Below are positions 1 through 9,764 of a DNA stretch of 64,000 nucleotides, piece by piece (within the stretch, counting starts at the first letter, position 1; each line of letters opens with the position of its first letter). Source of the DNA: Caldicellulosiruptor bescii DSM 6725 (GTDB lineage Bacteria > Bacillota > Thermoanaerobacteria > Caldicellulosiruptorales > Caldicellulosiruptoraceae); the NCBI RefSeq assembly GCF_000022325.1, contig NC_012034.1, positions 2,541,501-2,605,500 on the forward strand, written 5' to 3'. The position numbers and the translations under genes were made by a program. A model generated the notes under the pieces. The model was not told the DNA's origin. It saw only the letters and a program-made list of their open reading frames with translations, and did no database searches.

Positions 1-503
1 AAAGCATCAACCTGTGTCTTTTGAGCAAATTCCTCAGCTTCATCAGGCTTTGTATAAAATTCTGGATTTTTAAAGTCAAAATCTCCTCTTCCCACAACTC
101 CAAGCTCACCTTCAACGCTCACACCAACAGAATGCGCTATCTCAACAACTTCCCTTGTTCTCTTTATATTCTCTTCAAAAGGCAAACTTGACCCATCAAA
201 CATGACAGATGTAAACCCAGCCTTTATTGCTCTCATGATGTTTTTCAAACTCTTTGCATGGTCAAGATGAACACAAACTGGAACAGATGCCCTTTTCGCA
301 AGGAAAATCATGACCTCTGCAATCATTTCAAAATCAAGCCTGTCAACAAATCTGTCAGCAACACCGATAATAATTGGGCACCTGAGCTGCTCTGCAGCAT
401 CGATCAGTCCTTCATAAAAATCGGCTGAAAGCCCGTTGAACATCCCCACACCAAACTTTTTTACTTTTGTATAGCTTAAAACCTGATTCAAATTTACAAG
501 CAA
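1..503 (-). CDS. class II fructose/tagatose-bisphosphate aldolase (partial, C-terminus beyond left edge)
   Basis: This is the N-terminal part of a class II, zinc-dependent aldolase, which cleaves a ketose bisphosphate into two trioses. Visible signatures are VHLDHAK, with the metal-binding His of the (beta/alpha)8 barrel, followed by AGFTSVMFDGSSLPFEEN and VEGELG. The start is TTG at 503, chosen because AGGAGGT lies 7 nt upstream. It is 19 bp downstream of the FGGY kinase and so in the same operon, which suggests that the kinase product is further phosphorylated and cleaved here. Exact substrate (fructose, tagatose or another ketose) cannot be told. Confidence 0.85.
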   Translation of the reverse strand, partial: MLVNLNQVLSYTKVKKFGVGMFNGLSADFYEGLIDAAEQLRCPIIIGVADRFVDRLDFEMIAEVMIFLAKRASVPVCVHLDHAKSLKNIMRAIKAGFTSVMFDGSSLPFEENIKRTREVVEIAHSVGVSVEGELGVVGRGDFDFKNPEFYTKPDEAEEFAQKTQVDA

Positions 504-522
504 AACAAAGACCTCCTACCCA

Positions 523-2016
523 TCAATATTGAGAAATCTTTGAATAAAGGTGGGAAACTGAGTTGTAAAGCTGGTTATAAATTTCATATACTCTGTTGTA
601 AATTTCGTAGTTTTTGCTGTCTGGCTGGTACTCAAAAAGCACTTCTCTTTTTTCCTCAATTAAACTTTTCCTTGCACCAATTGCGTATGAAGCAAGAAGC
701 ATTGCTCCTTTCGATGCCGCCTCTTGTACCTTCTCAACAACAACAGCCTTTCCCAAAATATCAGCTTTAATTTTGCTCCATACTCTGCTCTTTGCGCCAC
801 CCCCCATAGAAACTATACTCTCAGCTTTAAGACCCATAGACTCTAAAATTTCAATACATGCTCTTATCTCATACGAAATTCCTTCAAGCACAGCTCTTGC
901 AATGTCAGCTCTTGAATGTGTCAGCGTCAGTCCAAACAAAACTCCTTTTGCGTCAGGGTTCCATCTTGTTGCGCGTGAACCCATGAAAAATGGCAAAAGT
1001 ACAACACCGTTTGCGCCAGGACCTGAACTTTCAGCTTCATTGTCAATTAGCTCATAAACATTCTCGCCTTTTTCCTTCTCGCCCCTGTAAAAGTTATCCC
1101 TTATCCATCTCAAAATTGTGCCGCTTGTGTTTATCCCCTGCTCAATTAAGTAGTGGTCTCTTATCACATGGCAGGAACATACAACTCTCGGATCAAGATT
1201 CTCTGGTATTCTATTTGACGACATTGAAACATTCGTAGCAGTCCCTGTTGACTCCATAACACGGCTTCCTACAATCCCTGCTCCCAATGCCTCTGAAGGC
1301 CTGTCTCCACCACCGCTTACAACTGGTATTCCGTTTTTAAGACCCAAAAATTTTGCAACATCTTTTTTCAAATACCCTATGATTTCATCTGCATAACAAA
1401 GTCTTGGAAACTGAGAGGTTTTGACCCCCACAAACTCAAATATATCTTGCCACCACTGTCTTTTGTTTATGTCAAACATCATTGTTCGTGATGCCAATGA
1501 ATGGTCTGTTGCAGCCTGCCCTGTGAGCATGTATCCAATAAACTCTTTGGGCTGCAGAAAAACATAAGCTTTTTGCAAAATTTCTGGCTGGTGTTTTTTG
1601 AGCCATAAAAGCTTTGTTGCAGTAAATGTAGAGTCTGGAATCAAACCTGTGATTTTATGTATTGTTTCTTTTCCAAACTGACGTGAAATTTCTTCGGCTT
1701 CGACCCGCGAACGCCTGTCCATCCACGAAATAGCTCTTGACAGAACATTTCCTTCCCTATCAATTGGAACAACTGTCTCTCTTTGCGACGAAAGTCCAAT
1801 TGCTACAATGTCATCTGCTCCTGCTACTTGTACGACCTGCTTGATACCTTCTACTGCTTCTTTCCACCAGTCAAGTGGGTCTTGTTCTGCCCACTCAATC
1901 TGAGGCGTGTATGTTGGATACTCCCTGTTTGCTTTTGCCAAGATGTACCCCTGCAGGTCAAACACTATTACCTTGCAGGCAGTTGTTCCAATATCTATGG
2001 TAAGAATCTTTTCCAT
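523..2016 (-). CDS. FGGY-family carbohydrate kinase (xylulokinase-like)
   Basis: ATP-dependent sugar kinase of 497 aa, the usual family length. The N-terminal phosphate-1 motif is DIGTT at residues 8-12. The second domain begins near SGGGDRPSEALGAG, and the C-terminal half carries the FGGY-type MGGGAKSRVWSKIKADILGK segment with the adenosine-binding glycines. It lies between a DeoR regulator and a class II aldolase, so it probably phosphorylates a pentulose or hexulose in a small catabolic operon. The sugar cannot be read from the sequence; xylulose, fuculose/rhamnulose and other ketoses remain possible. Confidence 0.85.
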   Translation of the reverse strand: MEKILTIDIGTTACKVIVFDLQGYILAKANREYPTYTPQIEWAEQDPLDWWKEAVEGIKQVVQVAGADDIVAIGLSSQRETVVPIDREGNVLSRAISWMDRRSRVEAEEISRQFGKETIHKITGLIPDSTFTATKLLWLKKHQPEILQKAYVFLQPKEFIGYMLTGQAATDHSLASRTMMFDINKRQWWQDIFEFVGVKTSQFPRLCYADEIIGYLKKDVAKFLGLKNGIPVVSGGGDRPSEALGAGIVGSRVMESTGTATNVSMSSNRIPENLDPRVVCSCHVIRDHYLIEQGINTSGTILRWIRDNFYRGEKEKGENVYELIDNEAESSGPGANGVVLLPFFMGSRATRWNPDAKGVLFGLTLTHSRADIARAVLEGISYEIRACIEILESMGLKAESIVSMGGGAKSRVWSKIKADILGKAVVVEKVQEAASKGAMLLASYAIGARKSLIEEKREVLFEYQPDSKNYEIYNRVYEIYNQLYNSVSHLYSKISQY

Positions 2017-2070
2017 TTAAGGTTTGCCCCTTTCAACGTAAAAATCTACTCTTTGCTTCTTTTGAGATGG

Positions 2071-2832
2071 TTATACTACAGTTATCTTCACACCCTTTTG
2101 CCTGAAATTTTCTACAAGTTCATCACTTATCTCGCCTGCTGTAATAATTTCAGACACTTTGCTCAATGTTGCAAACGAAACCATTGCATTTTTTTTGAAC
2201 TTGCTGCTGTCTGCAACAACTATGACCTCTTTGCTGCTATCTATCATAGCCCTTTTTACCTCTGCTTCAAAAACATCAGAGGTTGTAAGACCTTTTTCAA
2301 GAGAAATTCCGCTTGTTCCTATAAAAGCTATATCAGCACTAAACTGCAAAAATGCTTTCTGGGCTTCTGGCCCAACTGTTGAAAAGTTAGAATTTTTCAC
2401 CTTGCCTCCAACTAAAAATAAATTAATACTGTTATTAGTTATTAGTTCATTTACTATATTTATGCCATTGGTTATCACAGTTATGTGCTGAAAACTCTTG
2501 AGTTTTCTTGCTATCTGCTGTGTGGTTGTTCCTGTATCCAGAATTACAACCATACCTTCTTTTATTCTATTTATCGCCTCAAGTGCAATCCTTTCTTTTT
2601 CCTGGATAAACTCTTTTGAGCGCTGGGAAATAGGTGGAACTATTGATACCCCTTCTTTTAAAATAGCCCCACCGTAATTTTTCTCGATTATCCCTTCCTG
2701 CTCAAGTTTTTTCAAATCTCTTCTTATTGTCTCGTCAGACACGTTAAAAATATTACAAAGTTCTGTAACAGTCACACTCTTTTTCTCCATCAATATCTCT
2801 TTAATTTTTTGCCTGCGCGTTGCCGAAAGCAT
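2071..2832 (-). CDS. DeoR/GlpR-family transcriptional regulator
   Basis: 253-aa repressor of sugar operons. The N-terminal winged helix (about residues 18-55, VTVTELCNIFNVSDETIRRDLKKLEQEG) is the family signature. The remainder is the DeoR sensor domain with DTGTTTQQIARKL, which binds phosphorylated sugars. It is first in the operon with the FGGY kinase and aldolase and presumably controls them by sensing a phosphorylated intermediate. It starts at ATG 2832. Confidence 0.88.
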   Translation of the reverse strand: MLSATRRQKIKEILMEKKSVTVTELCNIFNVSDETIRRDLKKLEQEGIIEKNYGGAILKEGVSIVPPISQRSKEFIQEKERIALEAINRIKEGMVVILDTGTTTQQIARKLKSFQHITVITNGINIVNELITNNSINLFLVGGKVKNSNFSTVGPEAQKAFLQFSADIAFIGTSGISLEKGLTTSDVFEAEVKRAMIDSSKEVIVVADSSKFKKNAMVSFATLSKVSEIITAGEISDELVENFRQKGVKITVV

Positions 2833-2968
2833 TTCTCTTCATCACCTATTTCTTATATGTGGATTTGTGTGTCAGCTTATTAATATTCTACTCGATTTTT
2901 TGAGGATTTGCAATATGAAATTCAAAATGATTACACAAGATTGGTCAAACATTTTTAAAGGTGAAAAT

Positions 2969-2995
2969 AAAAAAAGCAGGCAGCTGCCTGCTCCT
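2969..2995 (-). terminator. intrinsic terminator downstream of the pectinesterase remnant
   Basis: Perfect palindrome AGCAGGCAGCTGCCTGCT, followed on the minus strand by seven T residues. It sits just after the stop of the 3016-3399 fragment. Confidence 0.8.
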
Positions 2996-3015
2996 ACTTT
3001 TTAATACTGTGTACG

Positions 3016-3399
3016 CTATATTTCTACTTTCCACTCTTTTAAAACATTTTCCTTTGTATACCTCTCAGCTTCTATTTCATCAAGTTGAGGTCTTTTGGGA
3101 TTTTGTTTTGCACCAGGACCAAAATTTCTATATTCGAAAAATCTCTCATTTTCAGGGCTGTAGCCGTGCATCTCGCACCAGCCATCGGGATGAATGTGCT
3201 CATCCAAATAGCATTCCTTAAACACAACATTTGCCCACCTGTGAGGATCAGAAGATGGATGCCATGGTCTTCCAAGGTAGACACACTCTTTTTCTCTTAT
3301 ATTGGATATCAGCTTGCACCTTATGAATAAGAACCCAAACTGGCTATCTGGTTTTGTACTTGCTGCTGTAACATATCCTTTTATTTTTCTGTCTTCCAT
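3016..3399 (-). pseudogene. pectinesterase (CE8) C-terminal fragment
   Basis: The 127-aa frame holds the C-terminal third of a pectin methylesterase: GYVTAAST, then VYLGRPWHPSSDPHRWANVVF with the family's YLGRPW active-site motif, then HPDGWCEM and a FFEYRNFGPGAK segment. Complete CE8 domains are about 300 aa, so the N-terminal catalytic Asp region is missing. There is no convincing ribosome-binding site before ATG 3399, and the 140 bp upstream hold no matching coding sequence. It is most likely a decayed remnant of a pectin-degradation gene. Confidence 0.75.
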
Positions 3400-3492
3400 A
3401 TAATTTTTTCTTTAAATCTTTCAAGGTCAAAAAATTAAGGAAAAGAGACTTTTATTTAGCTTTTGTAAAGTTTCTAAAAAAAGTGCACAAAA

Positions 3493-3524
3493 TAAAAAAG
3501 ACTGTCGAACATTTTTGACAGTCC
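3493..3524 (-). terminator. intrinsic terminator of the ATP-binding anti-sigma-like gene
   Basis: Stem GACTGTC/GACAGTC followed by T6 on the minus strand, about 20 bp after the stop at 3544. Confidence 0.75.
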
Positions 3525-3543
3525 TCGTATCCATATCAAATTT

Positions 3544-4005
3544 TCAAACATAACAATCTTCTTCTTTTTTGAGCCTTCTTACAGCCACGATCTTGTTCCC
3601 TTTTTGGTTCTGCTTGACCTTTTCACAAAGTGATGCAACTATCATAAGTCCTCGACCAAACTCATACAAATCTTCTATTTCATCCTTTTCATCGTATGGG
3701 GTGTACTCTTTAAATACCCTGTCAATGTCAAACCCTTCTCCTTCATCCTCAACAACAATGTAACTTAGTTTTTTATCTACTATTCCAACCTTTACCTTTA
3801 CAGACTTTGAACTGTCCTCCTTATTTCCATGAACCACAGCATTTATTAAAAGTTCATTCACTATAAGTTTGAATTCTAAAAGCTCATCTGCTGATATATT
3901 AGTTTCCCTTGTTAAAAATGACAATATCTCTTTTTCTGCTACTTTGACAAGCTGGAGATTACTTGTAAATACAAGCTGTAAAAATTTGTTCTCCATCTCC
4001 TCCAC
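3544..4005 (-). CDS. anti-sigma-factor-type histidine-kinase-like ATPase (RsbW/SpoIIAB class)
   Basis: 153-aa GHKL ATPase. The N-box is ELLINAVVHGN (about residues 51-61), the G1 box VEDEGEGFD (about 85-93) and the G2 box GRGLMIVASL. Proteins of this small, single-domain class bind and inhibit a sigma factor or phosphorylate an STAS antagonist. No sigma factor or anti-anti-sigma gene is adjacent, so the partner is unknown. The start is GTG 4005, with AAGG 5 nt upstream. Confidence 0.8.
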   Translation of the reverse strand: MEEMENKFLQLVFTSNLQLVKVAEKEILSFLTRETNISADELLEFKLIVNELLINAVVHGNKEDSSKSVKVKVGIVDKKLSYIVVEDEGEGFDIDRVFKEYTPYDEKDEIEDLYEFGRGLMIVASLCEKVKQNQKGNKIVAVRRLKKEEDCYV

Positions 4006-4159
4006 GCAACCTTCTTTCCAAAATTTTTATAATATCCATCCAACAAAAATACAACAATCAATCCCTCTTTTGTACCTGAAAAATCTCTTCTACTTGATAT
4101 ATACCCTCAAATATTCTACTTTACACACACAAACATTAAAACTCACCTATTTTGAAAGC

Positions 4160-4591
4160 CTATCTTCGCTTTTCTTCAAAGAACCTTTTTAAAAGAAGTC
4201 TGCACTCATCTTCACATATTCCTCCTATCACTTCTACCTTATGATTTAAAAAAGGATTTTGTGAAAGATTAAAGCAAGACTCAGCAGCACCCATCTTAAA
4301 ATCCCTTGCACCAAAGTAAAGCCTCTTTACTTTACTCAAAACTATTGCACTCATACACATAGGGCACGGCTCTTTTGTCACAAACATCTCGCAGCTTCTT
4401 AAGTCCTTTGTAGAAAGCTTTGATGTGGCGTCAATTATGGCAAGAATCTCTGCGTGGTAAATAGCCTTTTTACTGTCATTTCTTTTGATACTAATAATTC
4501 TTCTATCCTTTACAACAGCTGCCGCAACTGGAATGTCATTTGAACGACTTGCATACTCTATCAGAGTTTTCATTACATTATATATATACAT
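4160..4591 (-). CDS. TadA-like nucleoside/tRNA adenosine deaminase
   Basis: 143-aa zinc deaminase of the cytidine/deoxycytidylate deaminase fold. The catalytic HAE motif lies in YHAEILAI and the zinc-binding PCPMC in KEPCPMCMSAIV. Members deaminate adenosine 34 of tRNA-Arg or free bases such as guanine. The sequence fits tRNA-specific TadA, but the N-terminus is short. The start is ATG 4591 with AAGGTG 8 nt upstream; an upstream frame extension to 4627 has no such site. Confidence 0.8.
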   Translation of the reverse strand: MYIYNVMKTLIEYASRSNDIPVAAAVVKDRRIISIKRNDSKKAIYHAEILAIIDATSKLSTKDLRSCEMFVTKEPCPMCMSAIVLSKVKRLYFGARDFKMGAAESCFNLSQNPFLNHKVEVIGGICEDECRLLLKRFFEEKRR

Positions 4592-4731
4592 CAACTTATC
4601 ACCTTTTTCTTTATTAATTTTTAACAAATTTTTTTAAATTTTTTTGTCATCAAAAACTGTCTTCCCATGTTTATTGCATCCCTGTTTAGTGATACTATAT
4701 TTATAGCTAAATCTCTTTTGGAGTGAAAAAA

Positions 4732-6060
4732 ATGGAAAAAGTCAATCAGTTTATTACAAAGTATATATATCTTTTTGCCATAACAAGCCTTGTTTTCCCA
4801 ATATTTATTATGTTTTCTTCTATGGTAGCTCCAACAGATTTGTCAAATGTATTCTTAGCATTTGTGGTCATGGATATTTTGTTCTTGCTCATTCCTTATC
4901 TTATTCGCGCAAAGAGCCAGGGAACGTGGGAAAAGATTTTAAATATCCTGTTTATAATAGTAGTTCCCCAAGGCTTTTCACTAATTGTGTTAAAGCCCTA
5001 CGGTTTTTTTGAAATGTTTCTCGGTCAAGTTTTTTGCATGGGACTTTATATACACTCATATTTAATATTCGAAAAAGAGCAGGTCTCGCTCTCACTGGGA
5101 GCAATCTTAGCAGGTCTTTGGGCTATAATAATCGTGGGAGCAGTCTCAAGTTTTATGAACATCCCAAGGAATATTATAAACCAATACACTACCTATTCAA
5201 TAATATTTTTGGTGACAAGTGTTTATCTCATAAATAGGGTTAACTTGGAAAATCTGCTGGGCAGAAGATATAGAAGAAAAAACAGTATATCAAACAGTAT
5301 AAGTTATATTAACCTTTTTTTAAGCATTGGATTCATAGTGATACTTCTTCTTCTTTTCAAGTTCAAGGGGCTTGCACCATATATTGTTGCATTTATTGTG
5401 GAAACAATAAAGTTTGTGCTCAGCATAATAAAGAAGATCCTTGACTTTTTAAACTCTTTGTTTGCCACAACAAAACCACAGACAAATACCGGAAATGGAT
5501 TAGAAGAACTTCTCAAAAACATGAGACCAGCAAAAAAGAGCTTGCTCTCTCAAATCCTTGACTTTATTGGTTATATTCTTGCATTGTCAATCTTGGGATT
5601 TTTGATATACAAGGCACTTGGGATTCTTGTAAACGTTCTAAAGCAGGTGATAACAAACTTTTTGCTTTTCATAAGCAGCATCACAAACAATCTTCAGATT
5701 GAAGAAAGAGGGCAAAACTATACAGATGTGAAGACATTTATCTTTGCAAAAAAATCGCCCGCTAAAAAATTAAAATCTACCCGAGCAAAAAGAGTAAACT
5801 TTGAAAAAATAAACGATTTGAACTTACGCCTTCGCATTATTTTCAAACTTACAATGGAATACTTCTATCAAAAGAAAAATTATGTGCTCAAAAGCTCTTA
5901 CACCCCACTTGAGATGGGAAAGACCATCTCAAAAGGTGAACTTTTAAATGCTGATGTTGTGAACAAGCTTGTTGAAGAATATAACAAAGTTAGATATAAC
6001 AGAGAATACAAGGTACTGTCCACCGAAAATTTTGAGCGCTTTTTGAAAAACCTCAAATAA
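4732..6060 (+). CDS. multi-pass membrane protein with C-terminal DUF4129 domain
   Basis: About 442 aa. The first 230 residues contain around seven hydrophobic segments, and further membrane helices lie near 275-330. The cytosolic C-terminus (NLRLRIIFKLTMEYF, then SYTPLEMGKTI) matches the DUF4129 domain, often found with transglutaminase-like or MoxR-associated membrane proteins. ATG 4732 is preferred to GTG 4723 because GGAG lies 8 nt before it. The function is unknown. Confidence 0.7.
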   Translation: MEKVNQFITKYIYLFAITSLVFPIFIMFSSMVAPTDLSNVFLAFVVMDILFLLIPYLIRAKSQGTWEKILNILFIIVVPQGFSLIVLKPYGFFEMFLGQVFCMGLYIHSYLIFEKEQVSLSLGAILAGLWAIIIVGAVSSFMNIPRNIINQYTTYSIIFLVTSVYLINRVNLENLLGRRYRRKNSISNSISYINLFLSIGFIVILLLLFKFKGLAPYIVAFIVETIKFVLSIIKKILDFLNSLFATTKPQTNTGNGLEELLKNMRPAKKSLLSQILDFIGYILALSILGFLIYKALGILVNVLKQVITNFLLFISSITNNLQIEERGQNYTDVKTFIFAKKSPAKKLKSTRAKRVNFEKINDLNLRLRIIFKLTMEYFYQKKNYVLKSSYTPLEMGKTISKGELLNADVVNKLVEEYNKVRYNREYKVLSTENFERFLKNLK

Positions 6061-6140
6061 TTCTATCTCTTTCAAACTTGCATACAAAAAGCAATATTCG
6101 AATAAGTTATTTATTGAGAAGTTATATAATTTCAAAGCAA

Positions 6141-6992
6141 ATGAGATTTAAAAAATATGTTCTTGTGATAATAGAAAGGACAAAGCTAAGTAAATTCTTC
6201 ATACCCTTTCTTGCTCTTTTGTGTTGTATTACATTGCTTCTTGTGTATCTTTTCTACAACCCGAAACCAAAAATAAAAGAAGCTGCCAGTCAAGCATCAT
6301 CGTATGTTGCTATCATTTTCGAAGATGCTGGAATGGATGAAGAAGAAGTACAAAAGCTTTTGAGTATAAACGTACCGTTTGATATTGCCATTATTCCTTT
6401 TTTGCCTTTTTCCAATAAGATATCTCTCATGTGCCAGGAAAAAGGAAAGGAAGTTCTGCTGCATCTTTCAATGGAACCTGAAGAGGGCAGTACAATTTGG
6501 CTGTGCCCGCGAAGTATAATGAATGCTACTCCTGATGATGAGGTTGAAAAAATTTTCAAAGATGCATTGGCAAATGTAGCAAATAGCAAAGGTGTTAGTA
6601 CACATCTCGGGACGCTTGTTTGCAAAAATGAAAGAATAGTAAAAAAGCTGTGTCTGCTTGCAAAAGAAAAAGATATGACCGTTATAGACTCTACCTTTTC
6701 CTCAGAGTCACTCTTTGCAAAAATAGGAAAGCAAATGGGTCTTCAGGTTATCATCCCAGACATTGTACTTGATTCAAGAAATGAGTTAAAGCCGATACAA
6801 GACAAGTTCAATCTTCTTTTTAATATGGCAAAGAAGAAAGGATTTGCAGTGGCAATAGGTCATCTTGGGCTTGATGGTGGCATCACAACAATTGAAGCAT
6901 TCAAGCAGACTGTGGAAAAGGCAAAGAAAGAGAATATAAAATTTGTATTTGTCTCAGAGATTTCAAAGCTGGAAAAGAAAAACATTAAGTAA
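6141..6992 (+). CDS. exported divergent polysaccharide deacetylase
   Basis: 283 aa with an N-terminal membrane anchor (FFIPFLALLCCITLLLVYLFY). The rest is a divergent polysaccharide deacetylase barrel: YVAIIFEDAGMDEEEV, FDIAIIPFLPFSNKISLM, LHLSMEP, and THLGT in place of the usual NH-M-GS. The family is related to cell-wall sugar deacetylases, but many members are uncharacterised. Several metal ligands look altered (EDAG for DDxG), so activity is uncertain. The start is ATG 6141; a longer TTG frame from 6078 has no RBS. Confidence 0.65.
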   Translation: MRFKKYVLVIIERTKLSKFFIPFLALLCCITLLLVYLFYNPKPKIKEAASQASSYVAIIFEDAGMDEEEVQKLLSINVPFDIAIIPFLPFSNKISLMCQEKGKEVLLHLSMEPEEGSTIWLCPRSIMNATPDDEVEKIFKDALANVANSKGVSTHLGTLVCKNERIVKKLCLLAKEKDMTVIDSTFSSESLFAKIGKQMGLQVIIPDIVLDSRNELKPIQDKFNLLFNMAKKKGFAVAIGHLGLDGGITTIEAFKQTVEKAKKENIKFVFVSEISKLEKKNIK

Positions 6993-7081
6993 TTTTAATT
7001 GAATCTTTCTTTCTATCGCAATATAATTAATATTCAGGACCACAAAAGAATAGGAGTAGGAAGGAGATTACTGAGGAAAAT

Positions 7082-9304
7082 ATGAAGAAAAAGTTTGTGG
7101 CTGTTTTTATAGTCTTTGTCTTTTTCATAAATTCAATTGTTGCAGGTACGGCAAAAGCTACTCAAACCGCCCCAGAAAAATATCCATTTTCTGTAAAGCC
7201 AAAAGGAAACTATGTTGAGATTTTGAAAGGCAGTCAAGTTGTTGCCAAGATATTGCCACCCGAACTGTTAAATGAATCTCCAGCAAAAAAGGAAGAGACC
7301 CAAACAATTCTGCTGCCGTTTATTGAAAATGGAGTAGTTAACTGGAGGTTTGAAAAAAGTGAACCTTCAGACCTTTTATTTTTGTCAGACGGTAAAAATA
7401 AAACTTTAAAGCTTAACTTTCATACATTAGATGCATTTTATAAAATAACCTCGCCATATATTGCTTTCAAAGAACAATATCAATCTGCCCGGCTTACCTT
7501 CAACTACAACTGTGAATTTAAAAGATCTCCCCAGCTCAAAGACGATGAGACCATCAATGTAGAAATCTCTATTTTTTCTGAAAACAAAACAAAAATACTG
7601 GTACTTCCTGAAAAGATAAAAGTAACTTCTGGCAAGGGAACATTTAAAACCTCTTTTTCTATCCCGATGGATAGCAGGTATATAAGTTTTGAGATTTCTC
7701 AGGCAAGCCGCAATTTAATAAGCTGTGAGTTTGAAAATTTCAAGATAACCCTTGTAAAACCTTCAAAGTACACTTTCTTGCTGAAAAACGTTCAGGTTTA
7801 CAACAACTATATTCAGCAGGAGTTTGAAAATGGCTTTCAAAAGCTTACCAGAAGAATATTTGTCTCCTCCCCTCAAGATGTTGTAAATGTTGAAGAGACT
7901 TTAAAAGCAAAAGAAGACCATCAAGTTTTCAAAGAATACTCCTTAGTTGAATTTGAGTCAAGACCCCTTTTTATTCTTAAAAGAGATTACAAACTCGAAA
8001 AATTTGCAAAACCGATGTATGTTACAGATTCCCTTTCAGATTTCTATTTAAAGCTTGAAAACTGTGCCATAGGTTATGCAAACAATTATGATTCAATCGA
8101 AACATATAACCTGAAAAATAAGGCAAATGTATTTATGTTTCTTTCAAATTCTGATGATATAAAGTATTTTGTGATTGGAAAAAACAAAGAACACATATAC
8201 ACCACTACACAGCTTTTTAGAAAAGGATTTGAAAAGACATATGTATATTCAATTTTCCCTGCAGAATACACATATTCGATAAAATCAAGGTCGCCAAACG
8301 CTACAAAAGCTATTTTAATCTTTTCTCATCACTCTGACTCAAATATGATATCAATCATAAAAGCTATGATGTTTGGCACAACAGATACCAAAGACCCTTC
8401 TTATATGAAAAAGGGATTTGTAGGATATAAAATACCAATAACATGGGGATTCTTCTACAAATCAGTAAAAGGAATACCTGGATTCGACAATCCAGAATAC
8501 AAAAAGCTCATAGAGTTTTTGGCACAAAAGAAAATAGAGGTTGTGTTGCACACAGCATCACCAGTAGCCAAAGAAAATACTGTTGAGCTTATAAAAAAAG
8601 CACTGGAAGATACAACCTATTTAAAGCTTGATGACTGGATTGACCACAGTCTATCTGACGGCACACGATGCGCAGCTTTAAAGAGTGAAGGTGCTATTCA
8701 TGGTAGCAAAAACTATTCATTTGACCTTTTCTTGAAACACGGATACAAATACTGCTGGTCGTACCTTGACGTAAAGCTTGACACGCTCAACATGCTTCAG
8801 CCTGACAAAGTCACTTGGCATCCGCAGATTTTTTTCAAGAACTACAACTTTGGAGAAGGTGACTCGCTTTACCAGTGGAACTCGGTAAGATACAGAAATC
8901 TTCCAAAGATGCTCACTCAAAATCAACTTGACAAACTTGTAAATGAAAATGGAGTGTGTATTATTCATGACTATTTTGCACACCCTATGCAGAAAAATAA
9001 ACTTTTTGTTGTGAGAAACAAAAACGTATATATCTCGCCGCAGTTTGATAAAACTCTCAGATTAGTCTCAAACCTCATGAGCAAAAAACTTCTGTGGGTA
9101 CCAACAGTAAAAGAGTTTATTGACTATGAGGTTGCATTGAAAAATGTGCAAATAACGCCGCTTGACTCAACAACCTTTGTTGTGGACAACAAAAACTACT
9201 CTGAGATAAAAGGTTTTACATTAATTACTCTTTTGCCAAATGGTCAGGAAAAAAGAACCATAGTTAATCTTTTACCGGGTATAAATCTCATTACAGTTCC
9301 ATAA
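7082..9304 (+). CDS. large secreted protein, deacetylase-like C-terminal barrel
   Basis: 740 aa with a clear signal peptide (KKKFVAVFIVFVFFINSIVAGTAKA). The N-terminal 300 residues are rich in beta-strand-like patterns. The C-terminal half (from about KAILIFSHHSDSN) resembles the polysaccharide deacetylase fold, with HH-D near the start, VVLHTASP, HSLSDG and IIHDYFAHP. No exact family was recognised. It follows a divergent deacetylase gene by 90 bp, so a role in envelope polysaccharide is plausible but inferred. The RBS is GGAAGGAG, then a second AGG before ATG 7082. Confidence 0.6.
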   Translation: MKKKFVAVFIVFVFFINSIVAGTAKATQTAPEKYPFSVKPKGNYVEILKGSQVVAKILPPELLNESPAKKEETQTILLPFIENGVVNWRFEKSEPSDLLFLSDGKNKTLKLNFHTLDAFYKITSPYIAFKEQYQSARLTFNYNCEFKRSPQLKDDETINVEISIFSENKTKILVLPEKIKVTSGKGTFKTSFSIPMDSRYISFEISQASRNLISCEFENFKITLVKPSKYTFLLKNVQVYNNYIQQEFENGFQKLTRRIFVSSPQDVVNVEETLKAKEDHQVFKEYSLVEFESRPLFILKRDYKLEKFAKPMYVTDSLSDFYLKLENCAIGYANNYDSIETYNLKNKANVFMFLSNSDDIKYFVIGKNKEHIYTTTQLFRKGFEKTYVYSIFPAEYTYSIKSRSPNATKAILIFSHHSDSNMISIIKAMMFGTTDTKDPSYMKKGFVGYKIPITWGFFYKSVKGIPGFDNPEYKKLIEFLAQKKIEVVLHTASPVAKENTVELIKKALEDTTYLKLDDWIDHSLSDGTRCAALKSEGAIHGSKNYSFDLFLKHGYKYCWSYLDVKLDTLNMLQPDKVTWHPQIFFKNYNFGEGDSLYQWNSVRYRNLPKMLTQNQLDKLVNENGVCIIHDYFAHPMQKNKLFVVRNKNVYISPQFDKTLRLVSNLMSKKLLWVPTVKEFIDYEVALKNVQITPLDSTTFVVDNKNYSEIKGFTLITLLPNGQEKRTIVNLLPGINLITVP

Positions 9305-9307
9305 AAA

Positions 9308-9353
9308 ACAAAAGGGACTTTAGGAACTGAAACTTTACCTAAAGTCCCTTTTC
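9308..9353. terminator. bidirectional intrinsic terminator
   Basis: A 15-bp stem (AAAGGGACTTTAGG and its complement) with T-runs on both strands, between the convergent 7082-9304 gene and spoVG. Confidence 0.85.
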
Positions 9354-9377
9354 CTCCTTTTAATTTCAGCCATCGTT

Positions 9378-9644
9378 TTATTCTCCTGCTGAGATAACAG
9401 CTTCATACTTCTCAATCACAGCTTTTTGAACCATGTCTCGCGTCTCCTGGTTTATTGGATGAGCAATATCTTTAAATTCGCCCTCAGGCGTTTTGCGGCT
9501 TGGCATAGCAATGAAAAGCCCATTTTGCCCCTCGATAATCTTGATGTCATGAACAACAAAACAGTTGTCAAAGGTCACCGACACAATAGCCTTCATTCTT
9601 CCTTCATTTGTAATCTTTCTAATCCTAACATCTGTCACCTGCAT
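9378..9644 (-). CDS. spoVG: SpoVG, RNA-binding regulator
   Basis: 88-aa SpoVG/YoaW family protein ([43 protein letters not shown]). Family members are small RNA/DNA-binding regulators of sporulation, cell division and surface genes. ATG 9644 with GGAGG 8 nt upstream is the proper start. It is monocistronic here. Confidence 0.95.
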   Translation of the reverse strand: MQVTDVRIRKITNEGRMKAIVSVTFDNCFVVHDIKIIEGQNGLFIAMPSRKTPEGEFKDIAHPINQETRDMVQKAVIEKYEAVISAGE

Positions 9645-9764
9645 AAGTCCATCCTCCATGTTAAAATTTAGTGTTGTTATTTTATATAATTCTCCACTTT
9701 TTAATCTTTCCCTTTATCATTTTTAACAAAATTTTCTTTCTATTTGGTGCATTTTGTTTAATTT

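Noticed and set aside
614-1238. Plus-strand ORFs opposite the kinase and many similar ORFs elsewhere
   Set aside because: Shadows of well-supported genes, no RBS, no recognisable domain.
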